Positions 59,938 through 64,000 of a stretch of DNA of 64,000 nucleotides are shown here, one piece after another (positions within the stretch are counted from its first letter, which is position 1; every line of letters starts with the position of its first letter). The notes beneath the pieces were generated by a model, which made no database searches, was not told where the DNA came from, and saw nothing but the letters and a program-made list of their open reading frames with translations. The stretch lies in NCBI GenBank assembly GCA_037444165.1, contig JBBIMX010000001.1:39052-103051 (forward strand). Reading direction: 5' to 3'. Origin of the DNA: CALIBK01 sp037444165. Its GTDB lineage: Bacteria > Desulfobacterota > BSN033 > UBA1163. A program made the translations under genes and the position numbers.

Positions 59938-60924
59938 TTAAAATTCTCCAAACATCGCCTTGGCCATCTTCTCAATCATGGGAAGGCCAGTCACATCCCT
60001 TTCCATCTCAGGCACAGCCGCTAAGATTTGTTTCCCAAAAGTTGACTCGATTACCTTTAGATAGTGTTCTTGCATCTCCAGTCGATTCCTTAAATATTCC
60101 GGGATATTTTGGTTTTTGAGATCTTGGGGAAGGACCCGATTCACAATATAGCCGCTCAAGGGAACATCAAACTTAGCAAAGAGCTCGGCTGCTTTCAGGG
60201 TATCCTTGATCACCATCTCCTCCGCCGTGAGGACAAAAAAGAAGGCCGTCTTATGTTTGTCTGTCAAAATGCTTGAGGACTTATTGATTCTCTCTTTGAT
60301 GTAGAGGAGTTCGTTAAGGATAGCATCCTCTTCCAGTTCCTTTTCTCGTTTAATGACAGCAGCGACCTGATCGTATTCTCTCATCTGTTCTCGAAGTCCA
60401 GTAATCTTATCAATCCAAGCATCATAGACGGAAGCCATACTTAAGTAATAAAGGGCATGACCCAAAGGAACTAAATCATAGATGTAATAATCATAGCCCC
60501 CTCTGACCACAATGTCTACCACCTCATCAAAGATAGCACTTTCCTCCATGGCAGGCTCTGCAGCGGCGGCCTGGATATAACTTTCGATCTCTTCCGGGAT
60601 CTTCTCCATCCCGTACATATCCAGAATCTTCTGCCTGATCTCCTGTTGATACTCTTTGACCCGACGGTCCGCATCAATCTCCTGGGCATAGAGGTTCGGA
60701 ATAATCTCTGTAGGCCCCTTACCAAAGATATCCCTTTCAAAGATATCGGTGAGGGACGCCTGAGGATCTACTGAAAAGACCAAGACTTTCTTCCCCTTCT
60801 TGGCTAAATAATAAGCTGTAGCCGCTGAAAAGGTGGTCTTCCCCAATCCTCCTTTTCCTCCAAACATGATGTACCGCCGATCCGGAAATTTTTCAAAAAT
60901 ATCTGCTAATGAAATGGGAATCAC
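59938..60924 (-). CDS. ArsA/Get3-family ATPase, paralog
   Basis: 328 residues. P-loop MFGGKGGLGKTTFS and the DLVPLGHALYYLSMAS region; similar fold to its neighbour. The start is unclear: GTG 60924 overlaps its GAGGAGG site, so an internal ATT may be used. No arsenate genes are near; a role in energising or assembling something with the small adjacent protein and CstA is a guess. Confidence 0.88.
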   Translation of the reverse strand: MIPISLADIFEKFPDRRYIMFGGKGGLGKTTFSAATAYYLAKKGKKVLVFSVDPQASLTDIFERDIFGKGPTEIIPNLYAQEIDADRRVKEYQQEIRQKILDMYGMEKIPEEIESYIQAAAAEPAMEESAIFDEVVDIVVRGGYDYYIYDLVPLGHALYYLSMASVYDAWIDKITGLREQMREYDQVAAVIKREKELEEDAILNELLYIKERINKSSSILTDKHKTAFFFVLTAEEMVIKDTLKAAELFAKFDVPLSGYIVNRVLPQDLKNQNIPEYLRNRLEMQEHYLKVIESTFGKQILAAVPEMERDVTGLPMIEKMAKAMFGEF

Positions 60925-61022
60925 CTCCTCTTTGTGAGTCTATCTGGTCTATCTGGTTAGCCGCCTAAAATCTTTTTTTAACGAAATGATCCCGATAAAC
61001 GGAACAAACCAAATAACCTATT

Positions 61023-61295
61023 TTAGGCAAGGGCATCGGTGAGATCTTTTTCTCTCAGCATCCTTCTTTTCCAAGTAGAGATTTGAGGAACGACATAAGG
61101 GAGCAGTCTTAAGGAGTAGTAGGGTGGGAGGATAGGAACACCCAACATATCCCCCATGGTGATAAGAATAAAAAGATGCTCCATACTGGCCCTTGTTTTT
61201 AGAGCAAACCGGGCCGAATCATGAGCCGCAACTCCGTAAACAAATTCTTTAACCCCTTGCAAAAATCCACCTTTTTTCTTTTTTTCTCCTCCCAT
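61023..61295 (-). CDS. small hypothetical protein next to ArsA pair
   Basis: 90 residues. A Lys/Gly-rich N-terminus (MGGEKKKKGGFLQG), then MEHLFILITMGDMLGVPILPPYYSLRLLPYV, a moderately hydrophobic, possibly membrane-associated segment. A strong AGGAGAAG ribosome site precedes it. In step with two ArsA-like ATPases; unknown function, possibly their substrate or anchor. Confidence 0.6.
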   Translation of the reverse strand: MGGEKKKKGGFLQGVKEFVYGVAAHDSARFALKTRASMEHLFILITMGDMLGVPILPPYYSLRLLPYVVPQISTWKRRMLREKDLTDALA

Positions 61296-61326
61296 ACTTC
61301 TTTTCTTCTCCTTTAAGAAATATGAT

Positions 61327-61380
61327 GGGGGCTTGACCCTCTTTTTATTTAACCAAATCCAATAGGTAATTCAAGCCCCC
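61327..61380 (-). terminator. hairpin downstream of cstA
   Basis: GGGGGCTTGA (61327-61336) and TCAAGCCCCC (61371-61380) are perfect 10-bp arms with a 34-nt loop. It lies between cstA and the small gene on their shared strand, so it likely ends or attenuates the cstA transcript. Confidence 0.6.
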
Positions 61381-61436
61381 TATTTTAATAGGATTTATTA
61401 AGATGACCCTTATATCCCTTATTTCTATCTTATTTT

Positions 61437-63122
61437 TTATGCCTTCGCCGGGGCAATCTGGGCTTTAATTGCAAGATACCGTTTAAAAGCCTTTACCCCC
61501 TCTACAGCTAAGACAAGGGCTGCAATGACCAAGAAAAATCCTACCAATCCCATGATCGTATTTCCAATGAGGGCTTCTCCCTTAACTGCTCCTGTAAAGA
61601 CTTTTTGAAGTAATCCATAGGAAGTGTAGAGAAGAGCACCGATAGTAGTCACTAACATGAAGATCATTGGCAGGAGAGACCAAATATAATTCTTTCCTTC
61701 AGACATCAACCAGGCTGTGATTAGCATGAGAGCTAAGGAAGCCATCAATTGGTTTGCCCCCCCAAAAAGCACCCATAAATATTGCCACCATCCAGTAAAG
61801 ACCAAAAGGATACCAAGAAGGCTGGCAATGAGAGTCCCGATATGGGCATTTTTAAATATAGGACTAATATCTCCCAATAATTCGGATGTAGCTATTCTCA
61901 TAAATCGGATAACCAGTTGAAGAATAGTCACGGCCAAAAAAATCATCATCACGCTTCCATAAGTGGTGCCAATTTTAAGAGGAAGCCCTAAAGCATTAAG
62001 AAATTTCCCAACCCCAGCAGCGAAAACCCCTGCAGGTCCTTTTACCAAGGCAGCCGCATATTCTGATGAAGAAGAAAACACGGCCCCCGCAGTAATTAAT
62101 GCAAACAATGCCAGCATCATCTCCACAAACATTACCCCGCCTCCTACAGGGCGTGCGTCGGTCTCATACTCCAATTGCCGTGCCGTTCCCGAGCTCGATA
62201 CGAGACTATGCCATCCCGAAATGGCTCCACATGCAATGGTTACAAACATAATAGGCCAAATGGGTCCAATCTTAATGGTAAAGGAGGTATAGGCAGGAAG
62301 GGTTAAATTTGGGTGAAGCACAAACACTCCTATAATCCCAAAAAAGAGACCTAACAGTACGACATAAGAAGCGACATAGTTAATAGGGAGCGCAAATCTC
62401 CAGATAGGCAAAACGGCAGCGAAATAGCAGAATAGGAAGGTAAGAATCCCCCATAATACCCGGCTATTTGCGAGATTATCTCCAATAATCACATTGGAAG
62501 GAGCGATGGTCCCAACCCAGATCCCGAATAGGGTGATGATGACGGTGGTCACGGTAGTTAAAATAATGTCTTTTTTCCATCGATAGATCATTTGCCCCGC
62601 AAGGATACCACTCCCGGTCATAAAGAGCCATGCCATTGGAGAACCTTTTAATCCAATAGCAGTATTTACTACGACGGCACCAAAAGCCCCCGCAATCAAA
62701 AGGAGATAAAAATAGAGAAAGGCAAGAAGAATAATTCTGGCTTTTGGAGAAATCAATTTATGGCTCAATCCTCCCATAGAAGCTCCTTCATGCCTCATCG
62801 CAGCCATGGCACTGGAATAATCTTGAACCCAACCGATAAATAGAGTTCCAAGGAGAATCCATATTAAAGCAGGAAGCCATCCCCACTGAAGGGCAATAAT
62901 TGGACCGAGAACCGGACCTGCACCAGCAATTGATTTAAACTGATAACCAAAGAGGATATTTCTGCTTGTGGGCATAAACTCTACCCCATCCATATATAGC
63001 TTTGCTGGTGTGGCCTTTTTAGGATCAGCTTTTACAATACGAGTATCTACATATTTAGCGTATATCCGGTATCCTATAATAAACACAATAAACCCAATAA
63101 TAAGAACCAATACAGCATTCAT
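61437..63122 (-). CDS. cstA: carbon starvation/pyruvate transporter CstA-family protein
   Basis: 561 residues with about 15 hydrophobic helices. GYQFKSIAGAGPVLGPIIALQWGW and QDYSSAMAAMRHEGASMGG are CstA family blocks, and SGWHSLVSSSGTARQLEYETDARPVGGG is the conserved loop. E. coli CstA/BtsT members take up pyruvate or peptides. Strong AGGAGGT ribosome site before ATG 63122. Substrate here is unknown. Confidence 0.93.
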   Translation of the reverse strand: MNAVLVLIIGFIVFIIGYRIYAKYVDTRIVKADPKKATPAKLYMDGVEFMPTSRNILFGYQFKSIAGAGPVLGPIIALQWGWLPALIWILLGTLFIGWVQDYSSAMAAMRHEGASMGGLSHKLISPKARIILLAFLYFYLLLIAGAFGAVVVNTAIGLKGSPMAWLFMTGSGILAGQMIYRWKKDIILTTVTTVIITLFGIWVGTIAPSNVIIGDNLANSRVLWGILTFLFCYFAAVLPIWRFALPINYVASYVVLLGLFFGIIGVFVLHPNLTLPAYTSFTIKIGPIWPIMFVTIACGAISGWHSLVSSSGTARQLEYETDARPVGGGVMFVEMMLALFALITAGAVFSSSSEYAAALVKGPAGVFAAGVGKFLNALGLPLKIGTTYGSVMMIFLAVTILQLVIRFMRIATSELLGDISPIFKNAHIGTLIASLLGILLVFTGWWQYLWVLFGGANQLMASLALMLITAWLMSEGKNYIWSLLPMIFMLVTTIGALLYTSYGLLQKVFTGAVKGEALIGNTIMGLVGFFLVIAALVLAVEGVKAFKRYLAIKAQIAPAKA

Positions 63123-63249
63123 GGTTTTACCTCCTTATGAATTTTCATAAAAGATCTTGAGAGAATGCGTGTTAATGATCCCAACCTCTACCATCCTTTC
63201 ACTCGGAATAACCTTCTCTCACCTCCTTTTCTTTAATTTACAAAAGGGA

Positions 63250-63426
63250 TTAATCAAAACAACCCAGTTGACACTGGACGATTTTAATCTTCATCTCGTT
63301 GAGAATCCTTCCCATCTCGCTTTTTGAGATTCCAAAATCCTCAGCCATCTTAAAACAGAGGGCACAGGGAAGTTTTCCATCCTTTGCCTTCTCTAATATA
63401 ATCTTCTCCATTTCTTCACGATTCAT
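63250..63426 (-). CDS. small Cys-containing helix-turn-helix-like protein
   Basis: 58 residues from ATG 63426, with AGGAG 9 nt upstream. CALC near the middle and CQLGC at the end are two cysteine pairs; between them AEDFGISKSEMGRILNEM looks like a helix-turn-helix. Too short for most annotation pipelines. Could be a metal- or redox-sensing regulator; family not recognised by me. Confidence 0.65.
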   Translation of the reverse strand: MNREEMEKIILEKAKDGKLPCALCFKMAEDFGISKSEMGRILNEMKIKIVQCQLGCFD

Positions 63427-63465
63427 ATCTAATTACTCCTAATTGTCATTCCCCCTATTCACCCC

Positions 63466-63924
63466 TCACCTTTCATCTCTATTTTTAGAGATATAAATGC
63501 CGTATTCAAATCCATCGATTAATGCAAGGAAGGAGGCTTTGCAGATATTTTCGGAGAACGCCCTTACTCTCCACGCCTCTCTTCCATCACTGAATAGAAT
63601 CTCAACCTCTACCCCAGCAGCCGTTCCAGCGCCAGGATCAAAGATTCGGGAACTAAAGTCGATCAATTTAATTCGATCGACTTCTGGAAAAAGAGAGATC
63701 AACGATTTCTTTAAAACCCTTGCGAGGGCATCCACCGGTCCCACGCCCGTTTCAGCCTCATGCATTTCCTTCCCATTGGCTCTTAACATAATAGTAGCCT
63801 CAGGTCGAACTCCATCATCTATGAGTCTGTAATTCCCAATAATTTCAAAATGGGGTTTATAATCTGACATGGACCTCAGAAGATTTAAAATTTTGGTCGC
63901 ATCTTTGATCTTCTCTTCGACCAA
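63466..63924 (-). CDS. stand-alone LeuA-type regulatory domain protein
   Basis: 152 residues matching only the C-terminal regulatory domain of isopropylmalate/citramalate synthase (GVRPEATIMLRANGKEMHEAETGVGPVDAL). No catalytic TIM barrel is attached. TTG start at 63924 with GGAGGG site. It might bind leucine or isoleucine as a free sensor, or act as an accessory to a synthase elsewhere. Next to cstA and the small Cys protein. Confidence 0.82.
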   Translation of the reverse strand: MVEEKIKDATKILNLLRSMSDYKPHFEIIGNYRLIDDGVRPEATIMLRANGKEMHEAETGVGPVDALARVLKKSLISLFPEVDRIKLIDFSSRIFDPGAGTAAGVEVEILFSDGREAWRVRAFSENICKASFLALIDGFEYGIYISKNRDER

Positions 63925-64000
63925 TAAACACCCTCCCTTATCTGGTTTTTTAAAAATTATTAAATAAATTTTTTACTCCTTTGTCAAGGAAAAATTGTTT

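Noticed and set aside
58909..60924. Arsenic resistance operon
   Set aside because: Two ArsA-like ATPases are present, but no arsB, arsC, arsD or arsR and no evident arsenite-binding cysteines.
1..64000. CRISPR arrays, tRNA, rRNA, prophage or insertion sequence
   Set aside because: No regularly spaced repeats, no cloverleaf-like sequences or 3' CCA stems, and no transposase or phage genes were recognised by eye; a tRNAscan or CRISPR search could still find something small.

Overview
The window looks like the chromosome of an anaerobic, Gram-negative Desulfobacterota/Deltaproteobacteria-type bacterium, probably from a metagenome assembly: there is a 100-N scaffold gap at 28103-28202. Clues are the many low-potential iron-sulfur and radical SAM proteins, a sigma-54-controlled cluster resembling the Desulfovibrio orange-protein (ORP) operons, TRAP-type uptake systems, a MetV-like protein, and use of selenocysteine. 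This placement is inference; there is no rRNA or other marker to fix it.

Layout. 1-2790: a partial FlhG/MinD-like ATPase, an AmrS-type radical SAM enzyme and nicotinate phosphoribosyltransferase. 2978-5414: DMT transporter, DUF2784 protein and M42 peptidase on the plus strand. 5464-17679: one long minus-strand operon that reads as a nicotinate (pyridine-3-carboxylate) catabolic pathway. It holds a TRAP importer (DctPQM), a three-subunit molybdenum hydroxylase, a 6-hydroxynicotinate reductase, an enamidase very like the Eubacterium barkeri enzyme, and an MmsA-type aldehyde dehydrogenase that could convert 2-formylglutarate directly to glutaryl-CoA. Two family-of-unknown-function proteins, UPF0280 and AA_synth, close the operon. 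UPF0280 is ApbE-related, and the reductase is known to carry a covalent flavin.

17842-24967: DUF364, MOSC, enoyl-CoA hydratase and MaoC genes, a cation-efflux remnant, then two genes interrupted by in-frame UGA at their catalytic cysteine codons. These are a CoA-disulfide-reductase-like flavoenzyme and an AhpC-type peroxiredoxin. Each UGA is followed at the right distance by a bacterial SECIS-like hairpin, so I read both as selenoproteins. A Tat-exported metallo-beta-lactamase-fold protein and a J-domain remnant follow.

25027-35401: several unknown proteins, then an ORP-like cluster: two MinD ATPases with inserted ferredoxins, a NifU-like scaffold, a MetV-like protein, radical SAM, Gly/Trp-rich DUF5320-like proteins, three NifX-like proteins and an Mrp/NBP35 ATPase. 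A PAS sigma-54 activator lies just upstream, with a consensus sigma-54 promoter between them. 35599-42290: TtcA-like and endonuclease III-like genes and a five-gene ABC-2 efflux operon with a HlyD adaptor.

42420-58679: Rel, L28, a D-amino-acid-oxidase-type flavoenzyme and an Asp/Glu racemase, a TAXI-TRAP system, MurJ, S20, DNA polymerase III delta, a THUMP methyltransferase, two radical SAM proteins and unknowns. 58909-63924: two ArsA-type ATPases, a small protein, CstA, a tiny Cys-rich protein and a stand-alone LeuA regulatory domain. A dispersed ~127-bp palindromic repeat family occurs in three full and several partial intergenic copies. No tRNA, rRNA, CRISPR array, insertion sequence or prophage was seen.
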